A DNA stretch of 64,000 nt from assembly GCF_003150675.1 (NCBI RefSeq), contig NZ_QGGB01000002.1, forward strand, positions 186,001-250,000, read 5' to 3'. Position numbers and translations under genes: made by a program. How positions within the stretch are numbered: position 1 is the first letter of the stretch; every line of letters begins with the position of its first letter. Shown one piece after another: positions 36,011-44,062 of the stretch. The notes beneath the pieces are model-generated. The model saw only the letters and a program-made list of their open reading frames with translations, was not told where the DNA came from and did no database searches. The DNA is from Rhodohalobacter mucosus (GTDB lineage: Bacteria > Bacteroidota > Rhodothermia > Balneolales > Balneolaceae).

Positions 36011-37039
36011 TCAACTTCCCAGCTCATCAGAGATCGCTATTTGCACGTGGTTACCAACTTTTTTCCGGCGCTTCACATTGATCATCTCTACACCCATGGT
36101 AGCAAGAAGCCGGACAAAAAGTTCCCTGATCACATACAGCGCCAGTCTTGCATTGCGGATTTTCAGCCCCACTTCATCCAGCTCACTGGCATATTTTTTG
36201 TATGTCTGTAAACCGTTTCCTTCATATAGTGCACGGGCCAGCAGTTTATGAAAAATGGAGGTCTGAAGTGCAATCTGTTTCTTATGCTCTCTTTCAGACA
36301 GAAAAACAGGCCCGTATTCCAGATACATCTTCAGATATCCCATCATGAAGTGATAGTTCCGTTTCGCAAGGGTATGGGTGTGAGACTCTTCATGCCGGCG
36401 TGTGAAGGTGAGAACCTGGTGCACAAAGCCGAAATCGGACTCCTGCAAAAAATCGAGGCAGGCTGAAATATCCGACTCCGGATAGGATTCGTCGTATACC
36501 CGGCCCCGCTTCCGTATCAGGTCGGATCGCAGCAGCAGGTTGGATGGCGCGCCGAAATAGTACTCATTGTTCAGGAGGTATCTCCTGCTGATCTCGCGTC
36601 CGTCATTGAAATGGCTCGGGTAGGGCAGGCCGTTTAACCCCACGCGCGTATCGTCCAGACGGTAAGAGCTGACAATCCCTACCGTGGGGTACATTTCAGC
36701 CACTTCCACCATACGGGTAATGCACTCCGGGTAGAGCCAGTCGTCTGCATGCAGCACCTTGCAGTATATGCTGTCGGGCGAAATCTGCCGAAACGCATGA
36801 TTCAGGTTTTGCATCTGCTGCAAAAACTCCCCGTTGTCATGAATACGTATCCTGGAATCCAGTTCGGCATACTCCTTTATGATCTCAAGTGAATTGTCGG
36901 TGCTGCAGTTGTTCACCAGCACGTACTCCCAGTTTGAATACTCCTGCGCCAGTACGCTTTCGATACACTCCCGAAGGTACGTTGCACCGTTGTAAACAGG
37001 AGTGAGCACGCTCACAAAGGGTTCATTGTTCTTTTTCAT
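36011..37039 (-). CDS. Glycosyltransferase family 2, paralogue of 45245-46330
   Basis: A 342-residue GT-A enzyme with PFVSVLTPVYNGATYLRECI, WEYVLVNNCSTDNS, VLHADDWLYPECI (metal-binding Asp pair) and FTRRHEESHTHTL. It is clearly related to the gene at 45245-46330 over its first 250 residues, whereas the C-terminal 100 residues differ, so the two probably use a similar donor on different acceptors. The start at 37039 was chosen because it gives an ATGA overlap with the upstream gene and matches the paralogue's N-terminus; an ATG at 37084 would overlap by 49 bases. Confidence 0.88.
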   Translation of the reverse strand: MKKNNEPFVSVLTPVYNGATYLRECIESVLAQEYSNWEYVLVNNCSTDNSLEIIKEYAELDSRIRIHDNGEFLQQMQNLNHAFRQISPDSIYCKVLHADDWLYPECITRMVEVAEMYPTVGIVSSYRLDDTRVGLNGLPYPSHFNDGREISRRYLLNNEYYFGAPSNLLLRSDLIRKRGRVYDESYPESDISACLDFLQESDFGFVHQVLTFTRRHEESHTHTLAKRNYHFMMGYLKMYLEYGPVFLSEREHKKQIALQTSIFHKLLARALYEGNGLQTYKKYASELDEVGLKIRNARLALYVIRELFVRLLATMGVEMINVKRRKKVGNHVQIAISDELGS

Positions 37040-38001
37040 AGCGCCGTCTCTCTCTTCATTTCGCTGCTGCGTTTCTGCTGCCATCGCTTTTTGAAACCCG
37101 TAATCTCATCCGGAGTATAGAAATGAGTCGCGTATTTTGACGCATATACCCTGTCAAGCATATCCTCCGGCAGCCTCAGATTCTTTTTAAACGCCCGATA
37201 GACTCCTCCATATACTTTTTTTGAAGCTGTGTTCTCAGATTTCAACCGGGGCACGGTCACGCCGGTCAGCTGCTGTATTGCGCTTCGGTAACAATCGTCA
37301 AGATCTTCGAGCCGCATCACCAGCACATCACAATAATCACTGCTATACATGCCGTACCCCCTGTCGTGCGGAAACGGCGAGTCATAGACATCGATGTCAA
37401 AGATAGCCTTCAGCTCCTCATCAAACCACGTCAGGGGATCGGAATCAAAATAATCAATCCCGTTCTTATGCAGATAGTGATTCAGAAAGAGATCCTTCAG
37501 CTCTTCCGCAATTTTTTCTGGTCCGTTTTGGCTCAGTTCTTTCTGAAAATCATACGCATAGAACCGTTCCGCGTTCTGAAAAAAAGAAGAGACATACTTG
37601 GCCATTGGATCCCTTGTCAGGCTGATCACGCTGAGGCTCTCCCGGCTCCAGGCCTTTTTTTTCATCATCCGCCGCAGGAAGTATCCGTCTGAAATGTAAT
37701 CGGGCAAAATATTCACCTGAATGTTCTGTTCCGCAGCCTTTTTATACAGTTTTCTATGAAACTGCTGATCCTTCTTTAAATTTTCCGGGTTCAAATAGTG
37801 TACATCGTACACAAAGGCGTCTTTTTTGTGATTCTGCAAAAGGCCTGATACGGTGGTAGAGCCCACCTTTCCCATGGTATAGACAATAATGGCGTTCGGC
37901 TTCAGGTTCTTGTACAATGCCGCATACCTCAGGAGCCTCGCAACCGGGGCATGGCTGCGTTTAAGGTTTCTGAGAGTATGTTGAATGCCTGTGGGTACCA
38001 C
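37036..38001 (-). CDS. Capsular polysaccharide synthesis protein, sulfotransferase-like (NKWYS type)
   Basis: A 321-residue protein of the putative capsular polysaccharide synthesis family. NAIIVYTMGKVGSTTVSGLL resembles a PAPS 5'-phosphosulfate loop, VISLTRDPMAKYVSSFFQNA the 3'-phosphate segment with the conserved Arg and Ser, and VLVMRLEDLDDCYRSAIQQL the region after it. The fold is therefore probably that of a sulfotransferase, but no activity is established for the family. The start is GTG. It precedes two GT2 genes in a tightly packed set, so modification of the same glycan is likely. Confidence 0.78.
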   Translation of the reverse strand: MVPTGIQHTLRNLKRSHAPVARLLRYAALYKNLKPNAIIVYTMGKVGSTTVSGLLQNHKKDAFVYDVHYLNPENLKKDQQFHRKLYKKAAEQNIQVNILPDYISDGYFLRRMMKKKAWSRESLSVISLTRDPMAKYVSSFFQNAERFYAYDFQKELSQNGPEKIAEELKDLFLNHYLHKNGIDYFDSDPLTWFDEELKAIFDIDVYDSPFPHDRGYGMYSSDYCDVLVMRLEDLDDCYRSAIQQLTGVTVPRLKSENTASKKVYGGVYRAFKKNLRLPEDMLDRVYASKYATHFYTPDEITGFKKRWQQKRSSEMKRETAL

Positions 38002-38184
38002 AGCTTATATAATTAAATATTTTGAGAATTAACTAAATCTATGCCATTTGGAAGTGATCATCACCACCGTTGCTTCTGTAGCACTCGCTCCTGCTTTGGG
38101 AACGTTAGTCATTCATTTTTGATGCTCTGAATAATGTGCCAATGAAATCCGTAACGCGGCAACAATGTTTACATACAGTCTCTA

Positions 38185-38838
38185 TCAAATGCATATTTTT
38201 CGGCTATAAAATGCTTCGGCGTATTTCGTTTTCGATGCGCACTCAATCCCGCGAACCCTCATCATGGATGTAATCAGCTCCCGGTCGAACCAGTGCTTCT
38301 CCAGCTGACTCTGAAAGCTGCTGAACAGAATCCCGTTTTTTTGGTCCACCGTCTGCTCATCCAGGGGGACAAACAAGTTCGGATTGCCCAGATCCCCGTC
38401 ATATTTAGGTATTTCATACTCCAGAATCATGTGATTCCGGAACGTATTCCAGGTGAGTTCGTGGATGGTGCGATGATCCTGGTGCCGGTCTTGTCGTGTG
38501 TGTGTAAAAATCAGATCGGGATTGAATTCCTTTTTAAGCGACTCAAACTCCTCTTTCACTTTTGTCCAGGAGTCGGGCAGAAAGCCGTCTCTGTAACTCA
38601 TCACCCGGATATCCTTGTCGGGAACAGAAGCCAGAAACTCGTTCGCACTCACTTCCGCCTCCTGTTTTCGGATCTCATTCGAGCAGAATACCACCCAGGT
38701 TACCTTTTCCACGCTGTACTTTTCAAGAAGCTTCAGAACCGTACCGCCGCACCCGATTTCAATGTCGTCGCAATGAGCTCCCAGGCACAATATGTTCAGC
38801 CCGCGTTCTTTGCTTTCCGGTAAATTTAGCTCAATCAT
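38185..38838 (-). CDS. PIG-L/LmbE family N-acetylglucosaminyl deacetylase
   Basis: A 217-residue zinc hydrolase. NILCLGAHCDDIEIGCGGT carries the His-x2-Asp-Asp metal motif, and FTHTRQDRHQDHRTIHELTW the second His cluster. The family removes acetyl groups from N-acetylated sugars or similar conjugates. The ATG at 38838 is preferred because it overlaps the stop of the nucleotidyltransferase gene by 4 bases (ATGA); an ATG at 38871 would extend it by 11 residues. It ends a three-gene set with a methyltransferase and a nucleotidyltransferase, pointing to modification of a nucleotide-linked sugar. Confidence 0.88.
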   Translation of the reverse strand: MIELNLPESKERGLNILCLGAHCDDIEIGCGGTVLKLLEKYSVEKVTWVVFCSNEIRKQEAEVSANEFLASVPDKDIRVMSYRDGFLPDSWTKVKEEFESLKKEFNPDLIFTHTRQDRHQDHRTIHELTWNTFRNHMILEYEIPKYDGDLGNPNLFVPLDEQTVDQKNGILFSSFQSQLEKHWFDRELITSMMRVRGIECASKTKYAEAFYSRKICI

Positions 38839-39626
38839 CCTGGTTGGTTTCTTTTTTCCCACACTTTCCATGGCGTCTGTCCGGCCGCATAGAGATCATC
38901 GAACAGCTGCTTGTCCTTAAACGTGTCCAGTGCCGCCCAGAAGCCGTCGTATTTGTAACCGTGCAGCTGTCGCTCTTTGATTAGCCGCTGAAAAGGCTCC
39001 ACAACCAGCTCCTCACCTTCACCAATGTAGTTGAAGATCTCCTTTTTAAATACGAAAAAGCCGGCGTTGATCCACAATCCCGAATCGCCGATATGGCTGA
39101 TGCTTTTCACATCGCCGTTTCCGCCCATATCCACCACATGAAAGCTCTGCGTGGGCTGATAGGCCAGAAAGGAGCCGACCCGGTCGATCTCCTTGAACTC
39201 GTCGATCATCTCATTCAGCGGAAGATCGCTCAGCCCGTCACTGTAGTTAGCCAGAAACATCTCCTCGCCCTCCAGAAAGGGCTCCACCTGTTTCAGTCGC
39301 TGTCCCACATTGGAGGTCATCCCCGTATCCACAAAGGTGATGTTCCAGTCGTCCAGGTCGCTGTGCAGCAGTTCGATATTCCTGCTGCCCTTGTTCAGTA
39401 CAAAATCGTTGGACACATACTCCTCGTACTCCACAAAATAGCGCTTGATGTAATCTCCCTTGTAGCCCAGACAGAGGATGAAATCCTTGTGTCCGAAATG
39501 GGCGTAATATTTCATGATGTTCCACAGCAGCGGCCTGTACCCCAGCTGAACCATCGGTTTCGGAATGTTCTCTGAATATTCGCGCAGCCTCATTCCGAGG
39601 CCTCCGCAAAACAGTACTACCTTCAT
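38835..39626 (-). CDS. Glucose-1-phosphate cytidylyltransferase-like nucleotidyltransferase
   Basis: A 263-residue sugar nucleotidyltransferase. KVVLFCGGLGMRLREYSENI is the glycine-rich nucleotide loop, PKPMVQLGYRPLLW the Lys-containing substrate segment, FLANYSDGLSDL the metal Asp, and NAGFFVFKKEIF and GFWAALDTFKD the C-terminal motifs. It most resembles RfbF, which makes CDP-glucose, the precursor of 3,6-dideoxy and branched sugars. The CDP-glucose 4,6-dehydratase normally paired with it is absent from the window, so the precise nucleotide sugar is uncertain. It lies 13 bases after the methyltransferase gene. Confidence 0.83.
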   Translation of the reverse strand: MKVVLFCGGLGMRLREYSENIPKPMVQLGYRPLLWNIMKYYAHFGHKDFILCLGYKGDYIKRYFVEYEEYVSNDFVLNKGSRNIELLHSDLDDWNITFVDTGMTSNVGQRLKQVEPFLEGEEMFLANYSDGLSDLPLNEMIDEFKEIDRVGSFLAYQPTQSFHVVDMGGNGDVKSISHIGDSGLWINAGFFVFKKEIFNYIGEGEELVVEPFQRLIKERQLHGYKYDGFWAALDTFKDKQLFDDLYAAGQTPWKVWEKRNQPG

Positions 39627-39639
39627 AATGCTATTTGTT

Positions 39640-40881
39640 TTAGTCCAAAATTTCGGGTTCGGGAATCGGTATAATGAACTTCCCTCCCCACTCTCTGATG
39701 TAGCTGATCTGATTCATAATTTCTTTCTTCAAATTCCACGGCAGGATAAACACGTAGTCGGGTTGGGTCTCGCGGATTTTGTCCGGCGGGTAGATTGGCA
39801 CCAGGCTGCCCGGCAGGAACATTCCGTGTTTGGCCGGGTTGCGATCCACCGTGTAGTCCAGAAAATCCTTTCCTATACCGCAGTAATTCAGAAGCGTGTT
39901 ACCTTTGCCCGGAGCCCCGTATCCTGCAATCGTTTTGCCATTCTCCTTCAGTTCGATAAACAGCTTCAGGAGTTCACGCTTGGTTCTCTTCACCTGTTCG
40001 TCGAAGGAGGTATAAAAATCAATATCCGTGTATCCTTTATCCTCTTCCATTCTGAGCATATTGGTAACGCTATCACGAACGGGCCGGTCATCATTCTCCT
40101 TATGGCAAATGTAGATCCGGATGGAGCCGCCGTGGGATTTCAGCTCTTCCACATGAAACAGTTTCAGGCCATGCCTGGCAAAAATCCGGTCAACAACCAA
40201 AAGGGAAAAGTAGGAGAAATGCTCATGATAGATGGTGTCGAACTGGTTGTTCTCCACGAGCTGCATGAGGTGCGGGAACTCGAATGTCATAAACCCTTTC
40301 TCAGAAAGCATCACCTTCAGCCCCGAAACAAAATCATTGATATCGGGAACGTGCGCCAATACGTTATTTCCGAGAATCAGGTCCGCCGGTTTGTAATCCG
40401 ACACCAGCTCTTTTGAGGTGTCATACCCGAAAAATTTCTTCTCTGTGGGAATATCTTTTTCAATTGCGGCACGTGCCACATTTTCAGACGGCTCCACTCC
40501 CAGTACTGGAACCCCCTTCTCCTTGAAGTACTGCAGCAGGTAGCCGTCGTTGCTGGCAATTTCCACCACAAAGTGATCGCTGCCGATACCATACTCTTCC
40601 ATCATCTTGTCCACATAGTCACTGGCGTGCTTGAGCCAGCTGTCGGAGTAGGAGGAAAAATAGAAATAGTCCTCATAAATCTCCTCCGGGCTTACGTATT
40701 CATGAACCTGTACGAGAAGGCACTCATCACACACATAAACGTGAAGCGGATAGATTTTTTGTGACGAATTCTGGTTTTCCGGTTTTACAAACTCTTCGCA
40801 GAGCGGTGATGTGCCCAGGTCCGTAAATGTTTTTGTAAGCGGATGGTTACAATGCAGGCACTTCCCTTCCTGTTGCGCCAT
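39640..40881 (-). CDS. NDP-sugar C-methyltransferase
   Basis: A 413-residue protein with three parts. The N-terminal zinc-binding segment has CLHCNHPL and YVCDECLLVQ. The SAM-binding Rossmann domain has HFVVEIASNDGYLLQYF and VLGVEPSENVARAA. The C-terminal domain has KTIAGYGAPGKGNTLLNYCG and DRNPAKHGMFLPGS. This arrangement is that of TylC3-like NDP-ketohexose C-methyltransferases, which put a methyl branch on a 4-keto sugar using SAM. It starts a set with the cytidylyltransferase-like and PIG-L genes, and RmlC-like and SDR genes lie nearby, so a C-methyl branched sugar is a reasonable inference. Confidence 0.87.
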   Translation of the reverse strand: MAQQEGKCLHCNHPLTKTFTDLGTSPLCEEFVKPENQNSSQKIYPLHVYVCDECLLVQVHEYVSPEEIYEDYFYFSSYSDSWLKHASDYVDKMMEEYGIGSDHFVVEIASNDGYLLQYFKEKGVPVLGVEPSENVARAAIEKDIPTEKKFFGYDTSKELVSDYKPADLILGNNVLAHVPDINDFVSGLKVMLSEKGFMTFEFPHLMQLVENNQFDTIYHEHFSYFSLLVVDRIFARHGLKLFHVEELKSHGGSIRIYICHKENDDRPVRDSVTNMLRMEEDKGYTDIDFYTSFDEQVKRTKRELLKLFIELKENGKTIAGYGAPGKGNTLLNYCGIGKDFLDYTVDRNPAKHGMFLPGSLVPIYPPDKIRETQPDYVFILPWNLKKEIMNQISYIREWGGKFIIPIPEPEILD

Positions 40882-41360
40882 ATGTTTCTCTGTCTTTTTT
40901 TGATTGGTTTACTGCACAAAGGCGGCAACTTCTGCGCTCATTGCATTCAGCCCTTCATGCATGTTTTATAAGACGGCCGCCAACGTGTGGTGTCCCTTGC
41001 CATCTGTTCCTTTCCTGTAATGTTAGGGCTAATGGATAAAAAATCTAATTTTAATCTTTTAATTTTTATTAGCCTCTCTTATCAAAACAGCACCGTTTGG
41101 CGGCCGGATACTGGCTCTGCACGGACCATCCGGTACAGGCAGTTTTTGTAAACCTGTAAACCAACTAACGTGGCATCTATTCTTTGAACGCTCTCAGCAG
41201 GCTGGGATAACTTGATACCGGAGTTGCCGACACTGTTCCGTTTGTTCAAAGCTGCCTGCTGACACTGTGAAATGTAGAAGGTTCTAATTCAGATTCATGA
41301 AAATAATTGAGAGTTTAAGTACAAATAAACCAGCATCAACTCTTGATTCAGTAGGGCTGA
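40882..41360. promoter_or_regulatory. Divergent intergenic region
   Basis: 479 bases between the minus-strand methyltransferase and plus-strand aminotransferase genes, so it must hold two outward promoters. An AT-rich core lies near 41030-41090. No operator, riboswitch or small gene could be recognised. AGGG lies a few bases before the ATG at 41361. Confidence 0.4.
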
Positions 41361-42746
41361 ATGGTTCTTTTGAATAAAAGAGCAAACCGCATCCGGATTG
41401 AAACCATGGAGCAACCCATAGCCGACATCAGAAGAGATATCACGATAACCAAATCTCTGGAACTCCAGGAGAAAGCACACCGTCTGATACCGGGCGGCTG
41501 CCATACCTACGCAAAGGGAGATGACCAGTACCCGGAAAACTCGCCAAAAGTGATTGTGAGCGGCAGCGGCTGTCATGTTACGGATGCGGATGGAAATACC
41601 TTTATGGAGTTCGGAATGGGGCTGCGTTCGGTTACCCTGGGTCACGGTAACCGGCGGGTTGCAGAGGCCGCCTACAGGGCGTCACTCAACGGGACGAACT
41701 TTCTGCGTCCTTCCGTCCTGGAGATCGAGCTTGCAGAGGAGATGCTGTCGCTCCTTCCCCACGGAGATATGATCAAATTCGGGAAAAACGGTTCGGATGT
41801 CACGACAGCTGCAATAAAATTGTCGAGGGCGCACACCGGACGCGATTTGGTGGCTGTTCCATCAAACCAGCCTTTCTTCTCCGTCGACGACTGGTTTATC
41901 GGTACCACGGATATGGATGCGGGTATCCCCGACTCAGTAAAAAAAATGACGGTACAATTTGAGTTTGACAACCTGGAGAGCGTCAAAGCTCTTTTTGAGC
42001 AGTATCCCGGCCAGATTGCCTGCCTGATCATGGAACCGGCCAAATATGACGACCCTTCGGATCATTTTTTACACAGAGTTCGGGACCTCTGCCATGAACA
42101 CGGTGCCCTCTTTATTCTGGATGAGATCATTACCGGCTTCCGGTGGCATCTGAACGGAGCGCAGGCATACTATAATATTCAGGCAGACCTAAGCACCTTT
42201 GGAAAGGCGATGGGCAACGGTTTTTCCGTCGCGGCACTGATAGGAAAACGGGAACTAATGGAAGCCGGCGGTCTTCGGCATGACGGCGAACGCGTCTTCC
42301 TGTTATCCCAGACCTACGGCGCTGAAACAGGGTCCCTGGCTGCTGCATTGGAAACAATAAAAATATATCGTGAAGAGCCGGTCATCGAAACCTTGTGGGC
42401 AAGGGGAAGGCAGCTGGAGTCCGGACTGCGAAGCATTATCGATGAGCTTTCGCTACATGACTATTTTACCATTTCCGGAAAACCCTGCTGCCTTGTATTT
42501 GGCACTAACGATGAGAACAAGCAGCCATCTCAGCCTTTCAGAACGCTGTTTATGCAGGAAGCGATCAAGCAGGGTCTTCTTCTTCCTTCTCTCATTGTCA
42601 GTTACGCGCATACGGAGAAGGATATCGAGCGCGCCATCGAGGGTATCGGAGAGGCGCTGGTCGTCTACAAAAAAGCGATCCATGAAGGCATTGACAAGTA
42701 CCTCCACGGTAAATCGGTGCAGCCTGTGTTTCGGAAGTATAATTAA
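41361..42746 (+). CDS. Class III PLP aminotransferase, glutamate-1-semialdehyde aminomutase-like
   Basis: A 461-residue PLP enzyme of the GSA aminomutase branch. It contains HRLIPGGCHTYAKGDDQYPE, GSGCHVTDADGNTFMEFGMG, LFILDEIITGFRWHLNG (cofactor Asp), and the PLP lysine in LSTFGKAMGNGFSVAALIGK near residue 283. Homologues in polysaccharide loci are thought to aminate sugars or small acids rather than to make haem precursors, and the low similarity to HemL hallmarks here supports that. It is one of only two plus-strand genes inside the 11-60 kb locus. Its stop is followed by two near-tandem repeats. A later ATG at 41406 would shorten it by 15 residues. Confidence 0.85.
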   Translation: MVLLNKRANRIRIETMEQPIADIRRDITITKSLELQEKAHRLIPGGCHTYAKGDDQYPENSPKVIVSGSGCHVTDADGNTFMEFGMGLRSVTLGHGNRRVAEAAYRASLNGTNFLRPSVLEIELAEEMLSLLPHGDMIKFGKNGSDVTTAAIKLSRAHTGRDLVAVPSNQPFFSVDDWFIGTTDMDAGIPDSVKKMTVQFEFDNLESVKALFEQYPGQIACLIMEPAKYDDPSDHFLHRVRDLCHEHGALFILDEIITGFRWHLNGAQAYYNIQADLSTFGKAMGNGFSVAALIGKRELMEAGGLRHDGERVFLLSQTYGAETGSLAAALETIKIYREEPVIETLWARGRQLESGLRSIIDELSLHDYFTISGKPCCLVFGTNDENKQPSQPFRTLFMQEAIKQGLLLPSLIVSYAHTEKDIERAIEGIGEALVVYKKAIHEGIDKYLHGKSVQPVFRKYN

Positions 42747-42769
42747 TGCGTCATTAGTAAGGAAACATT

Positions 42770-43012
42770 GAGGCCATGACATGGTTCACACCTGCGGTGT
42801 TTGGAGGCCATGGATGTATCCTGCGGCGCGGTAAATAACCTTTTCATACATTCAAATGACGACGCGCCGCCCCGCTTACCACATTCCCAGTTGTCATCCC
42901 GACCAAATGAGTGCAACGAATGCGCGGAGGGATCTCCAGACGAATCAAACGGAAAAACTTTGCCACGCCCCCTCGACACCAATCCCGGCGTTGATCAGAA
43001 TCTGGCCTCGGG
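42770..43012. repeat. Near-tandem intergenic repeat, copy 1
   Basis: Begins at GAGGCCATGACATGG and ends at GGCCTCGGG. It contains the small hairpin ACACC-TGC-GGTGT (42788-42800), a GC-rich GCGCCGCCCCGCTTACC stretch, and a segment starting GTCATCCCGACCAAATGAG (from 42893) that ends in GGAGGGATCTCC. That last segment resembles a class of dispersed GTCATCC...GGATCT repeats seen between genes in many Bacteroidota-like genomes. Identity to copy 2 is high over the full length. Confidence 0.85.
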
Positions 43013-43037
43013 ATTATACTTTTATGCCAACACCTAC

Positions 43038-43055
43038 CTCACGCTGAAGCGTGAG
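43038..43055. repeat. Palindrome between the two repeats
   Basis: CTCACGCTGAAGCGTGAG is a perfect 8-base-pair inverted repeat with a two-base centre. It lies in the 40-base linker between the copies and slightly overlaps the start of copy 2. No T-run follows, so it is not a standard terminator. Confidence 0.8.
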
Positions 43056-43297
43056 GCTATGACATGGTACACACCTACGGTGTTTGGTGGCCATGGATAA
43101 TTTCCTGCGGCGCGGAAGAGAAACTTTTCATCCATTCAAATTTTGAGCGCGCCGCCCCGCTTACCACATTCCCGGTTGTCATCCCGACCAAATGAGTGCA
43201 ACGAATGCGCGGAGGGATCTCCAATCGTATCAAACGGAAAGGCTTTACCACAATCCCTCGACACCAATCCCGGCGTTGATCAGAATCCGGCCTCGGG
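43053..43297. repeat. Near-tandem intergenic repeat, copy 2
   Basis: Begins at GAGGCTATGACATGG, 283 bases after copy 1, and ends at GGCCTCGGG. It carries the compensated hairpin ACACC-TAC-GGTGT (43071-43083), where only the loop differs from copy 1, and the same GTCATCCCGACCAAATGAG...GGATCTCC segment near 43178. The few differences lie mainly around 43100-43140. Confidence 0.85.
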
Positions 43298-43320
43298 TTT
43301 AAAATGATTGCTCCATCTAA

Positions 43321-43367
43321 CCCCGGGTTTCACCCGGGGCTATTGATATTCAACACCTACGGCGTTG
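43321..43367. repeat. Double hairpin, REP-like
   Basis: CCCCGGGT-TTC-ACCCGGGG (43321-43339) is an 8-base-pair GC-rich hairpin. It is followed by CAACACC-TAC-GGCGTTG (43351-43367), a second hairpin with one mismatch. The pair resembles REP/BIME-type elements mobilised by RAYT transposases in other genomes; no such transposase is in the window. Confidence 0.7.
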
Positions 43368-43534
43368 GAACCCAGCCAGATTAAAGGCATAAGGGTCAGA
43401 ACTGCAGATGCCGTAAGTATGATGTGTATATAGTTCTCTTTTTTCGGAAACTTCATTCATCACTAATCGTCCATCTCACATGTATCCCTCTCCGGTCTGG
43501 GTTATAAGAAGATATTTTCCTCTAAAAACGAATT

Positions 43535-44062
43535 TTAAGAAACCAACGGCCAGTTCCGGTCTTTATCAGATATCACCGCAGGCTCGGCGGGCCATTGAAT
43601 GTTGTAGAAAGGGTCGTTCCAACGGATTCCGAGGCCTTTACCGGGGACGTGATGGTCCGACATCAGGTAGCTGACCTCCGAGTCGGGTTCAAGCGTCAGA
43701 AAACCATGTGCGAACCCTTTGGGAATGTAGATGCTTTTTCGGTTTTTGTCAGTCAATTCAACGCCAACCCATTGACCTGATGTGGGGGAGTCTTCCCTGA
43801 GGTCGATGATGACGTCAAAAATGGACCCCCGGATACACCGAACCAGTTTAGCCTCCTCATGGGGCGGATCCTGGTAGTGTATTCCCCTGAGTGTATGCTT
43901 TCTCTTATTTAAAGATAGGTTGGCCTGCACCGGGTTGAATGTAATTCCTTGTATCAAAAATTCATGAGTACAAAACGACCTGGCAAAAAAACCACGCTCA
44001 TCATTAATTTCATCAAGTTCGATGAGATAGGAACCTTTCAGATCTGTTTCGTGAAACCTCAC
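43535..44062 (-). CDS. dTDP-4-dehydrorhamnose 3,5-epimerase-like (RmlC family)
   Basis: A 175-residue cupin epimerase. INDERGFFARSFCTHEF, VQANLSLNKRKHTLRGIHYQ (catalytic His), AKLVRCIRGSIFDVIIDLRE and SIYIPKGFAHGFLTLEPDSE are the RmlC signature motifs, and Tyr in VSYLMSDHH fits the catalytic acid. It inverts C3 and/or C5 of a 4-keto-6-deoxy nucleotide sugar. The start is GTG and overlaps the SDR gene by 4 bases. The other rhamnose genes rmlA, rmlB and rmlD are absent here, so it may serve the C-methylated sugar pathway instead of dTDP-rhamnose. Confidence 0.88.
   Translation of the reverse strand: MRFHETDLKGSYLIELDEINDERGFFARSFCTHEFLIQGITFNPVQANLSLNKRKHTLRGIHYQDPPHEEAKLVRCIRGSIFDVIIDLREDSPTSGQWVGVELTDKNRKSIYIPKGFAHGFLTLEPDSEVSYLMSDHHVPGKGLGIRWNDPFYNIQWPAEPAVISDKDRNWPLVS

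Larger units (their letters stand above)
42747..43534. other. 788-base intergenic region filled with repeats
   Basis: Located between convergent genes (41361-42746 plus, 43535-44062 minus). It holds two near-tandem copies of a roughly 250-base repeat, small perfect palindromes and a GC-rich hairpin. It contains no credible gene, although open frames exist by chance in the GC-rich parts. Confidence 0.8.

Noticed and set aside
41361-42746. Haem biosynthesis glutamate-1-semialdehyde aminomutase (hemL)
   Set aside because: It belongs to the same PLP class but lies in a nucleotide-sugar module and differs in the substrate-binding segments, so a hemL symbol was not given.
42770-43300. Possible CRISPR or coding gene in the 42.8-43.3 kb repeats
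   Set aside because: Only two long copies exist, with no short regularly spaced repeats, and the open frames are accidental in GC-rich repeat DNA.
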